Shown here piece by piece: positions 1-11,100 of a stretch of DNA of 64,000 nt. The notes below the pieces were generated by a model. That model worked only from the letters and a program-made list of their open reading frames with translations, searched no databases and was not told the origin of the DNA. Location of the stretch: NCBI GenBank assembly GCA_963969365.1, contig OZ017750.1, positions 372,001 to 436,000 on the forward strand, in the 5' to 3' direction. A program made the position numbers and the translations under genes. Each line of letters opens with the position of its first letter. Position 1 is the first letter of the stretch. This stretch comes from Asterochloris sp. CNOR1. Lineage: Eukaryota > Chlorophyta > Trebouxiophyceae > Trebouxiales > Trebouxiaceae.

Positions 1-3000
1 AGACCTAAATGGTTGCAGAGTCTGCCTGAATCCCTGACATGAAAGCAGCAGCCCTGCCGTGCAGGTGAGGAGTCCCAAGGTGGCACCCCGTTCACCACAG
101 TCTGATGTCCTTGATCTGTCGTGGGACTCCTATGGCACCGTCTATGGCAAAGTTGCAAACGCAGTTGCCAATGGGCAGGATGGCACTGTACGCCAGGTGG
201 CTTCACGTACCTCGGTTGGCGGTGAGCGGCTGAGTTGCTGATTGTGGCACTGCCTGGTGACATGTGGAGGATCCAGCTAATGAGCAGCTGTTGATGCGCA
301 GCCCTGTGCTGCCTTCATGTGGCTGCAGCTTTTGTTTCATGCCTGAGGACCTCTGCGTAACTATCATTGGTCACATGCAGCGCTGTGCTTGACGCTGCCT
401 CTAGGTGACTACCACTTGTGTGCAGTGCTCAACACATCTGCTGCATCAAGGCTGTTTGTGGCAAGGTGCATGGTGCTCCCTCTGTGTGGCTGCTGCTATT
501 GGGGTGTGCCTGAACATCTCAGCAGGATCCAGGCTGCTGCTTGTGAGCTGTGCGACGGGATGTTTGCAGGATCAAGGCTGATGTGGGGACTTGCAGGATG
601 CTGGCTCTGGGTGGCTGCAGTGGCAGCTGGTGTGCATGAAGGGTGACTGCTTGCAATTGCATGCCAAGATGTAAGGTGCAGTCGCTGATGCTGTGCTGGG
701 CATGCCTAAATGTGGGCAGGAAGGACTATGACAGCACCAGGTGTCACCTTTTCTGACATCTTGCCCCTTTGAGGTATCATTGTCTGTGACAGCATACATG
801 ATGTTTACCTGTGACATGTCCCTGCTTGGCAGCACACAGTACCGTGCCCTGAGCCTGCCCAAGCCCAGACAAGTGAGGCTGCCCTGACCTGCACATGTGC
901 TGTTTCATGCAGATGACATGATCCTGCAACCCCCAACCATGTGTGAGGGCTTCTCTCAGGTGAAGCTGCACGCTGACACAAGGCTTCTGGCAGTATGATG
1001 GTCACGACTGTGTGCCATTGGATCTGCAGCATATGCTGTGTCACTTGGGCCCTGCTGCCGCCCATGAACAGGACTTGCTCATGCTGTGATGGCTGGATAT
1101 GAAAGGCGCGCTTCCCGGCAGTAGGCCATTAGCCCCTTGATGCCCATGCCTACACAATTCAGCCCTTGCTGGATGGGGCTCGTCAGAAGACAGCTATGTC
1201 TGCACATGTACGACAATCAAGTCACAACCTGTTGTCTGTGGCTGCAGGGTGATATCATTGGGGTTGGGATCAGGACAACAGGTGAGGTCATAGCTTCCCC
1301 TGCAGATGAAGATGTACATGGCAGAGGGGTGCAGCATGTTTTGGATGGCGTGCAAAGGGGAAAATGATGGAACTTGAGGGTTGAACGCAAGGCTGTTGCC
1401 TGACCGCAGGGCCAGTGAACACTGCACAGGCAGCTGCAAGTGTTGCGGGGTCGCAGCCTGGCCAGTGACATCTGCAGTGGCAGCTGCAGATGTTGTGGGG
1501 CCCACAGCCTGCCCAAGCAAGTGTATGGCGCAGATTTGCGCTGCTTAAGCAGATGCATGGGAGTTGAGCAGTTCCCGCGGAGCAGCTCATCAATTCTTTC
1601 TTCACGTCTTTGCTAATGCTATCAAGGGTCTGTGCAGTTGCTTGCAGACAAGGACCTAAGGGTGTGGAAAAGGCCTGTGCTGAAAGCTGCGGGTCTGGCT
1701 GCAGGTGGCCCTCCTGTGCCTCTCCGGTATCAGACAAGGGAGGGGCTGGTCATCATCACCTTCCACAAAAACGGTGAGCTCTTGTCGCTGAGCAGCTCAC
1801 GACTGCTGCAAAGTGTCTGAGGTGCGCTGGACCCTGGAAATGTTGCCATGACTGCTGTGATCTGCCCAGTCACCACTTAGCCCTGCTGTGGGCTCTCAGC
1901 TGTCAAAATTTGTGTGTGGTGCTCACAGCATGTGCAATCGCCTGCCTGCAGTCTCAGCATCTGTAACATGTGTGCCCGAAGTCACAGCATCTGCAACCTG
2001 TGTGTCTGCAGGCAGGCTGATGGCCAAGCACATGGTGAGCGTTCAGCCTTAACCCAAGCGTTTCAGGAGCTCTGTGCTACTGCCCTGTCACCTCGATCTT
2101 GGGCCGTACTTGCCATGATGACCAGCCAAGCTCAAAGCATGCTGACTGCACCATGCCCTTCTGAATAGTGCCAGCTGCAACCTTGATTATCAGCCTTGAC
2201 ATTGCTAATGTATTGGCTACCTGCACCTGAAAAGAGCCTACCTGCTTTGCCTCTGCCCAGCACACGCAGTTGTCAAACAGGTGCACGCCACAGCCAACAT
2301 GCGTCAGGCTTTCCCAGCACTGCATCACCTGCGCCCCACACCGCTCGCCTCTGCACTCTGCAAGGCAGTGGTGCTTCAAGCATGATGTCAGAGAAGCTTT
2401 GGGCGCAAGCCAGCTTCTCATCGCGCATGTGCACCCATGTGCCATCTGGGCGGTGCAGGTGAATGCTGTCTATGCACTCGCCTACGCGCCCGTCTGCCCT
2501 GACGTCTACAGCCCCCAGGGCACCAAATCATGGCATGTCATGGTCAGCAGCGGCACGCCTGGTGACTCAGTGCAGCTGCTGCGCCTTGCCCCCACCCAGG
2601 CAGCCAAGCCCAGCACCGCTCGTGTCCCTGAAGCGGCACAGCCTGCTGCTCAGCTGGACGCGAAAAGCCAGGGTCGCAGGCGGTCAGGTGCGCACATGCA
2701 CACCTGCCTGACAGGCATGAGTGTAAGCAGGCCGCCACACCCTATCTGTGGCAAGAGTCAGGGGCAGAGGCAGTCAGGTGCCCCACATGCACACATGGCT
2801 GGCAGGCTGCAGTGCAAGCAGGCCAGCATGGCCTGCTGCTCAGGTGCATGCTGGGACTGGAGCAGAGGCAGTCAGGTGTGCCCTGATAATCAAACATCAA
2901 CCTGGCAGACTACAGCAAGACCACCCAGAGGGCATCAGCATGCAGAGCAAGGCAGCAGCTTTCATGTCTGCAGTAACGGGAGGTGGTGTTTTTCATTGTG

Positions 3001-4433
3001 TCAGCCAGACATTCAGGCAGCGCTGCCCTGCACCAATGTATGCTCTAGTCCCCCCTGCCTGCTGCCTGAGACATCTGCAAAGGCTTGTCTGCAGTGAGAG
3101 TCCCGCATCTGTGCTGATCAGACATCATGTGTGTCAACGGAAGCAGGATCCTGTCCCAATCCGCTGACTGGATCTGCATGCCCTTAGGCTCCCTTCAGGT
3201 AGCGAACAGTTCCCACTGTGGCCGACTCCCATTTTGCGTGGTGTGCCCTCGAGAGCAGCACTCTGGGTGCCACCTGTTGACTCTGTCTGCACCTTTCTGC
3301 AGCGGTCCTCAAGATGCCGATGAGTCTGGTGCTTCAAGCCTTGCCTTGAAGCAGACATTACCGAGGCTGAGATCACCCGTGTCTATGCCACTGAGCCTCC
3401 AGCTCAATCAGCCCTGCACAGCCCTGAAGAGCTGGGGGCACCCCCGGTTGCTGCAGAAGTGAGGGTGGTGCTGCATGTCCTGCAGCTGCCCTCAAGGAGC
3501 TGATGATGGCCCCGGAGCTCAATCCTGCTCGTCTGGACCAGCACGGCGGGCACCACATCATGCATGCTGAACATATGCACCGCATGAGGGAGCAGGAGCA
3601 CCATGCCCTCCTGCGCCGCATGCTCCCTGAGGGAGATGAACCGCGAGAATGGGAGGAGCCCGACGGATGGACAGGTGTGGTGCAGCTGGCCCCATGCTGC
3701 ACCTGGGCTCCGTGCTATTGATGCTTGGGTCGTGTTTGAACAACTTCATGGGATATGTTGGGCGGCCTCTGCTGGTGATTGGGACCGGTGTTTTGTAGCG
3801 GGCACTGCGCTGCACCTGGGATCATGCTGCATGATGCTTTGGCGCTGCCCAACATTGCTGTGGCTTGGTGGCGAGAGTATGTCGCGGTTCCGGGCAGGCT
3901 TTGTAGTTGCACTTTGGTGGGGATGGGTGGCGCGTGAGAGATCAGCCCACTGGAGCAGTCAGGTAGCAAGCCCTGTCTATGGAGACCACTCAGCTGCAGC
4001 ATGCAGCACCCATGTGCTGACCCATGTGCTGGCCAGGAAGCGCCACCACTGAACACAATCAGGCATGCCCAGTTGCTTTTACAGCTTTCCCCAGGTCTGG
4101 TATTTCAACGTGACATCACCACTGGTCAATCCTGTGCTGACCAGTTGAGTCAGCGACATCCCTCTGACAGTGCTGGACAGGACATGTCTGTTCCCAGATG
4201 GGGACACAGGTGGCCTCCTCCATCTCCTCTGCCTGGGCTTGAAGTTGCTGACCTGCCTCCTTCCCACCTGTCTTGCAGATGAGGAAGAGGAAGACTACAT
4301 GGATGAGGGCCCATCTGAAGATGAGCATGAGTGGGTAATGACAGATGGATGGAGGGATGTCGAGATAGAGGAGGAGGAGAGAAGACGTGCCAGGCGCACC
4401 GGGGCACCACATCATCCTGGAGTGCCATTCTGA
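1..4433 (+). pseudogene. BTB-BACK-SPRY-family gene, copy A (5' end outside window, probably degraded)
   Basis: This is the C-terminal half of a gene whose paralogues are copy B (5193-14651, same strand) and copy C (58883-64000, minus). Recognisable pieces in order: an exon from about 60 starting VRSPKVAPRSPQSD; a SPRY-type exon around 1249-1292 reading GDIIGVGIRTTG after a TGCAG acceptor; a second SPRY-type exon around 1736-1820 with VIITFHKNGE; an exon at about 2460-2700 with WHVMVSSGTPGDSVQLL; an exon at about 3486-3680 with a charged His/Met-rich helix (HMHRMREQEHHALLRRML); and an acidic last exon (DEEEEDYMDEGPSEDE) ending at TGA 4431-4433. In the first exon the frame shared with B and C is lost after VGGE and a TGA follows at 239-241, so this copy is probably not functional. 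SPRY domains usually bind partner proteins; the role here is inference. It could still be live if that exon uses a different donor. Confidence 0.5.
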
Positions 4434-4757
4434 AGCTTGTGCAGCAGCTGTGGCCCCTTGGTTGCTTAAGTGTCAAACTATGAAAGGCAAGAGCTTAAGG
4501 CCTGAGTATTCACAGGGATCCAGCACCCTGTGCTGTGCAAGTCACGCCTGTCTCAGCCCTGCAGTGCTCTGCCAGCAATTGTGTTGGAGCGGTGTACCTT
4601 GTGAAGACCTGCCCTCACCCGAATCACACTTCATGCTGCTCCTTATTGCTGCTGCCATTTGAGCAATACACTGCATTGCAGACACTACCCCCCTCCCCTG
4701 CCCGCTTCACCATGTGGCAGCCCTTCAGTCTGCGTGTAAAGCCCATCTGTGAGCAGC

Positions 4758-4762
4758 TGTAA
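4758..4762 (+). terminator. TGTAA polyadenylation-type signal downstream of copy A
   Basis: TGTAA is the usual poly(A) signal of chlorophyte algae. It lies about 325 bp after the copy A stop, and the context (TGTAAC then TTCAGAC) is conserved after copy B at 14977-14981. A further TGTAA sits about 20 bp upstream in both copies. Use as a cleavage signal is inferred. Confidence 0.35.
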
Positions 4763-5192
4763 CGTTCAGACGTTTTCCAGATCAAGAGGATGGTGCAGGC
4801 AAGCAGGTATGACCATGTTAAAGTGCTGGGCTCCTATCTGTTGCCGGTGTTGATGGAGGCCTGCTGTCAAACACTGCCACATGTCACATCAACACATCAG
4901 GCGGGGCACAGCCTGCAGGCTGGATTGGCAGCAGCCATTATCACGTGTGCTGATCTCTAATGCTGCAGGATACTCATGGAGTGGACCTCTGGCATAGGCC
5001 TGCTCCAAATTGCGATGAGCTTGCACAATTTTTGCAAGTCCTGTGAAGCTGGCATCTGGGTTGCTAGGTTGTCAACTGGATGACAAGATCGCGCAGATGC
5101 TGCTGTGCCGAGTCAATGCAGGGTTCAAGCCAGGGTTTAAAGTTCTGTTTCTTCCCACAGCTGGAAATCACTGCAGAAGCGCAGCTCGAGTG
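4763..5192. other. Gap between copies A and B
   Basis: No gene seen. The first ~300 bp resemble the 3' flank of copy B (14982-15320), so the duplicated unit extends about 600 bp beyond the gene. Similarity fades near 5070, shortly before the first exon of copy B. Confidence 0.4.
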
Positions 5193-8100
5193 ATGAAGCG
5201 CAAGGCAGCGTCAGGATCTGTCTCAAAGCAGCCTGCCAACACAATCAGCTGCTCCAAGGTCAAGCAGGTGGCATGGACCCCTGTCGACACTGATCAGGAG
5301 GCAGATGAGGTGCTTCATGGTACTGCACCAACACAGAAGGTGTGAAAATGCAACATGTGCTCCGAGACATGGCCGCACTGCGGCAGTTGCATTGCAACTG
5401 CCAATGCAACATTGGCATGAAATTTTGTGACGCAAGCTTTCTCGTCTGCCCCAACCTTCATGTGCTGTCACACGTGTACCAATTTGTGTGCCTCGTGGCC
5501 TGCATGTGCAGGCAGTGAGGCAAAGCATCAATTGCTGTGCTTTGCTGACAGATCTTCATTGTGCAGGCCATGACGCCACAGTCAGGCAGCTTTGGCCAGC
5601 ACCTGCTCAAGGGCTTTGCTGCCCTGTGGAATGACAGGTGGGTTCGCAAGTGGACAGACCAACTCTCAGCCAGCATGTAAATTTAGGTTTGCTGCTGCTA
5701 TGCACCTTCAAGGCACCACCCTGGGGTCGGCCACCTCCACTCCAGCGCAACTGGCACCATGGCCTCCCTGCTGACACAATCAGACAATTTCACAGGCCGA
5801 TGTCATCTCCCGATGAGGGACACTATTTGCCTTCCGTCTGCTTGCTGTAAGCAATGCACAGCACAACATGTGCAAAGCAAAGCACAGGCACATGTTGTAC
5901 AAGTCATGCCCCACCCCAACTGCTAACCAACTGATGACTGCCTCGAGCCGTGCCTGCCTGTCAGCGCTAAGCGTGCTGTGATGCCCTGCAGGAGCCAATC
6001 GGCAAACGTCATCCTGAGTGTGGGCGACCAGCAGGTCCTGGCCCACAGCTGCGTGTTGTGCGTGTGGTCAGAGGTGTTCAAAGGCCCTGTTTACCCGTAG
6101 GTCAGCCCAGCAGACCGGCAATGGCATCAAGGCAACTGCTGTCACAGTAGACCTCAGCCAGGGAGACAGCCCTGAGGACTTTCTGGAGCTCCTGCACTTC
6201 TGTTAGGTGGGCACATGCCAGGTGAGTGGGTGCTCTGCCAGGCCAAGCGAGTGTCGTGGCGCTCACCTGCATGAATATGTATGGCCAGAGAGTCAAGGCA
6301 GTTCTCCTGGCGGTTATGTTGCTTGACTTGAAGCACTCTGTTTGCCTCATAATAACACTCAAAAGGCCAATGTCATATAGCCTGACATTCTGCATTGCTC
6401 TGCAGCTTGACTCGCATAATGTAACGCCCCTGCTGAGACTCAGCAACTACATGAGGTGAGCCTGCACCGTCACTGCTGTGCAACCCTTATTGCAGGCAGA
6501 GCTCAGGCTGATGGGCGGCTTAGCTTTGCCACAGACTCTGTTGATGGGCCGAGCATGACTCACATGCTGCTGCTCACATGCCATTGCTGGCTGGTCCGTG
6601 TCATGGCCCAGCCACTGCTTGTGGGGCATCATTGATGTTCCCTGGGCCACCAACAGGTCTGGCAGGCTTTCATCAGCCACTTGCCCTGCCAAACCCAGCT
6701 TGCCTCCTCACACAACTCCCCCCTGCCACAGATCCTGCTGTTGAAGGTCTCCTGCGGCGAGTTCCTTTTTGAGCTGCTGACCGCGCGCAACTGCCTGAAC
6801 CTGCTGTTGAAGCTGACAGAGAGATACGTGTGCATGGGCGCACGGCGCATGCTGATCGAGCACGTGGCACTGAACTTGAGGCCCTCATGGAGGAGGGTGC
6901 GCTCTGGCAGCTTCCCTGCAGAGTTTGGCAGGAGGTCTTGATTCAGGACTGTCTGGCGGTAAGCTACTGACTGTGCCGTACCGATGCGATAGCTGCTGGC
7001 ACGGTCTGGTTTCCTGTCTAGAGGTCACCTAGATTGAGGTGAGAGCAGTGACCAGCTTGCCTGCAAAGTGCGGATGGAGGTCCTGGTACTGGACTGCCTT
7101 GCTGCAGCTGTGAGCTGCCGGCTGCATGATTACGCCATGACAGCTGCTGGCACAGTCTGCATACCCTCATCGAATTCACTGGGGCTGACCCCTCTTGGGG
7201 TTCACTGTGGTTGAGTTGAGTGCTGCAGACAGCTGCCCTGCAAAGTGTGGCCAGAGTCGCTATGTTTTGGCAACTGCCTGGCATAGTCAGGTGCTGTGGG
7301 TCTCCTGCACAGAGCTGCACCACTGTGGCAGAAGGGGCTGCCCGAGGGTGGCTTGAGTGCTGCACGCATGCCTGATGCTGTGTACATATGTTTACATGCA
7401 ATATGGCAACTGCCCTGCAGCAAGCAAGAGCTGTGCTTTGCTCTGCTGGCTCTGCTGCAACAGCACAGGTTGAGAGAGGGTGTTGCCCCACAGTGAATTC
7501 ACTTCGAAGTTGTTGTTCCATGTGTTGCTGCCCTTCATGTCTCAGTCGGAGTGGGCGCTGGCTGGCATCCCAAGGTGCTAGAGTCGTCATGTCCAGAAAT
7601 TACCAGCCGTCCTGTGCACAAGGGACCTGTACAGTACATGTAATCCATTGCAGCTCAGACTGTTGCCGGGGCCTGCTCTGCGGCAACGAAAGCCACCTAA
7701 AGGCGCTTTTCTTGTGATCCTGGCTCTGAGGTGGGAGTGGCAGGGCAGTCACAGACAGTCACTTGTCCAGCAGACCGGCTGGCCTTGCTGGCCCCTGGCT
7801 GGTGCTGGTCACATACAACTAGCTCAAAGTCATGGCATGTGTGCTCCAAGTGGTGCCTCACACTTGTCCGCGGTTTCCGTGCAGGTGCCCAGTGAAGTTG
7901 CCGTGCTGGAAGCAGTCAAGGTTTATCATCACTACAACACACAGAGCAATGGCATGAGAGATGAGTGCATCGTGGAGAAGGTGAGGCCCAATAGCCTGAG
8001 GAGGTGCTGGCTGGAATTACAATTTGGCAGCATAGGAGAGCTTCATCTGTTTCTTTGGTTGTCCCGATTGTCGTCATCAACTGAACGCAGCGCACACGCA

Positions 8101-11100
8101 TCCTGGAATGGGCAACCCTGTGTTCCGCAGACTGTGCACCTGTCACCAGGCGGCGCCAGATGGCAGCAGGGCGGTGTGCTCCCTGCATGCTGACTGAGCT
8201 TGCGGATGTTCCCCCTGCAGCTGCTGCCCTGCGTGAGACTGCCCCAGCTGCGGTTGGACATGCTGCTGGCCAGGGTCGAGCAGGACGCATGGCTGATGAG
8301 CCTGGACGTCACGAAGGTGAGGGGCAGCTCGCTTGTCAGCTGACACAGCCCTGAAGTGGTGCGCGTTGCCTGGCTGGCCTGTCTGGCTGTACCAACCCTC
8401 CATGCCAGCTGCTGGTGACAGGCTGCCGGGAGAACGGGCCACCAGAGCCTTGCTGAGGAGACGCACTGCCGCCTGGGTATCGCTTGTGCACAGGCATACA
8501 AGCAAGGGTCATTGCACTTTGGGGTGTGCTGTGCCGGCGGCCAGGGTTGCTGGGCCTTTGCCAGATGTGCTGCCTTCAGCAACTGTGACAGCAATACAAA
8601 ACCCCGCCAAGCAGTATCATGCACAGCTTGCAGGTTACACAGCGTACAGCAGAAGCTGTGGCCTGTGGCAGGCCGATCCCCACCGATTTGCCGAAATTGC
8701 ATCAGGCCTTGTGTGCTGCTGCACTCTCGGCACCAAGTCTTCTGTGCTGCTGCAGTCCCACGCTGTCCTGTGCTCTGCAGGAGTACCTCGCAAATGCCTT
8801 CAGGTGCATGCTGCTCACCAAGGAGGGGAAAGCTGCCAAGCCTCTGGCAGTTGCAGGTGTGTGATGACGTCTGCCTGCCCAGCTGCCCAGCAGTACTCCT
8901 GGGACCTGCCTGTCATGCAAGAGCTGTGCATGGTGGTGTTGCTTGGCCTTGCTGAAGCTGACCTCCTCTGTGCGTCACTGGTGGCAGCAGGCAGCTCACT
9001 ATGCTCTCTGCTGCTGCTGCCTGCCAGTCTGCCCTGCCTGCCCTCATGGGCACAGGAACGCCGCCCTGCAGGCTCAGCAAAGCTGCTGACACAGACGGGG
9101 CTGCAAACTGACTCCATGTCACCTGTATGCACCTTTGCAGCTTCACTGGTGGGGTCAACAGACTGCATGTAGACAGCCTAGTGCCTCCTCTCAAGTGAAG
9201 TTGTGTGGATGATGTTGTATTACATTGGGATGCAGCCTCAGCAGCTGGGTCCAGCAGCTTGGGAGACAGCGAGGCTGGGGACTACAAGGCTCGCATGCGG
9301 GAGGTCACTATGCGACTGCAGGCAAGCCGGTCAAGAAGCTCAGAACTCTGTGGGATGCCCGTTGATGGAAATTTTTGAGACACCTCTGGCTGGCAGTCAT
9401 GTGCCTCTTGCAATTGCATGTGGGGAGTGCTGCATAGCCAGGCGGCATGCAGTTGCTGTGCACACCAGCAGATCCTGCAGAGCTCGCTCAGGAGCTGCAA
9501 GCTGCTTGTCAGCCCCTGTTGCCAGCAAGCTTCAGTGCACCAGTGCATGCCAGCAGACCCAAGCCTCTCGATCAAACTCCCTTGCCCCGCCCTGCTTCCT
9601 GCAGGAAAGTCGTGTGGCCAACTCAAATGCCGTGACCAGCCCCAATGGTTTGGGGATCTCACACCTTTGCCTAGCTGCCATTTCTCCCATGCAACGTTTT
9701 GTACACCACTGCACACCAGGCTGGCTGGACCTCCCTGCTGACTTCCCCTGCCCTGCCCCCGCAGGACCGCCCGCGCAGGCTGCTGCCAAGCTTCACCAGC
9801 CCCCACCCAGAGTGCCACGAGCTGGGCTTCCTCCTCGAGCGCGGGCAACGCACAGCGACTGCGCAAGCAGAGGGTCGCTTGAAGATGGCCTGGAAAATTC
9901 CTGACAGCCGTGCAACATTTGCCTCGCAAACAAGCTACACCATGGTCCAGCCAGGGCTGCAGTGTGGCTCCATGTACTTTGAGCTCCTGATCCAGAGCAC
10001 GCGCCCTTCCTCCTAAGGCTTCAGCGGCCTGAAGTTCTGAGTGGTGAGTATGGGCTGCCTCCCTGCTCAGCATCGTGCTAAGATATGAGTTCACACCTGT
10101 GCTCATTCTGGAGGCCTTGGGATTCTACTTGTGCAAAGGTGATTGAGCTCAGGCTGGCGGGCTGGGAGCAGCCGCAGATGGGGCAAAGAGACTCCGTCTG
10201 CCAACCAGCACCTCAGGATCATATCTTGGTCTGCCGCGCTGCAGCAGGCACAGAGCTGTCCCTGTGCAGCAGCAATCTTTGTGCCTGCCTTACATTTGCT
10301 GAGTTTATAGTTTGGCTCAAGGAGTTCTTGAGGAGCGATTGGTGGTAGGGTGGGTCTGCTGACTCCCTTACATCACATCCACAACCCTGCCGTGCAGGTC
10401 AGGAATCCCAGAGTGGAAGCCCCTTCATCCCCGTCTTATGACACAGATGAGTTCTTGGTCTGGGACAGCCATGTGCATGCGACCATCAGTGGCAGAGTGG
10501 CAAGCCCGACTGCCAACGGGCAGGACGGCCTTGTGCAACAGATTTCATGCTCCAAGCCAGGCGGTAGGCAGCTTGCATTGCAGTTTGTGGCAGTGCCTGT
10601 TGACACATACAAGATCAGGCTGATTCTGAGGAGCTTCTCATGATGCTGCCTGATGCTGCCAGTTGGTGGCTGCAGCCTGTGGGCTATGCCTAGGGATCTC
10701 TGCGAAATCAACTTTAGTTGACTGAAGCGCTGTGCTCGCCGCTAGGTCTAGGTCTGGGTGACTGCCACTTTTGGGCTGCGCCCAAAGACATCTGTGGGAT
10801 CAAGGCTGTTCTTGGCGAGGTGCATGGTGTTCCCTCTTGGTGGCCGCTGCTTGGTGCCGTGCCTGGATGTCTCAGCAGGATGGAGGCTTCCATGGGTTGC
10901 TGCCTGTTGATGGCTGCTGCTGGTTGGCTGTGCAAGAGGACTTCTGAAGGATCCAGGCTAACTGTTGGGTCTTCCAGGACGCTGCCTCTGGGCTGCTGCA
11001 GTGGCGGCAGGTGTGCCTGAAGGAGGACTTCTCATGGCTGCATGACGAACACAAGCAATTCCTGGCGCTGTGCTGGCCATGCCCATGTGTAGGCAAGAAG

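Noticed and set aside
7018-7590. 190-codon open frame on the minus strand
   Set aside because: It lies antisense to the BACK exon repeats of copy B, has no family resemblance and a composition typical of GC-rich shadow frames.
8333-9172. 279-codon open frame on the plus strand
   Set aside because: Mostly introns of copy B read through several splice sites; the true exon at 8781-8851 is in another frame.
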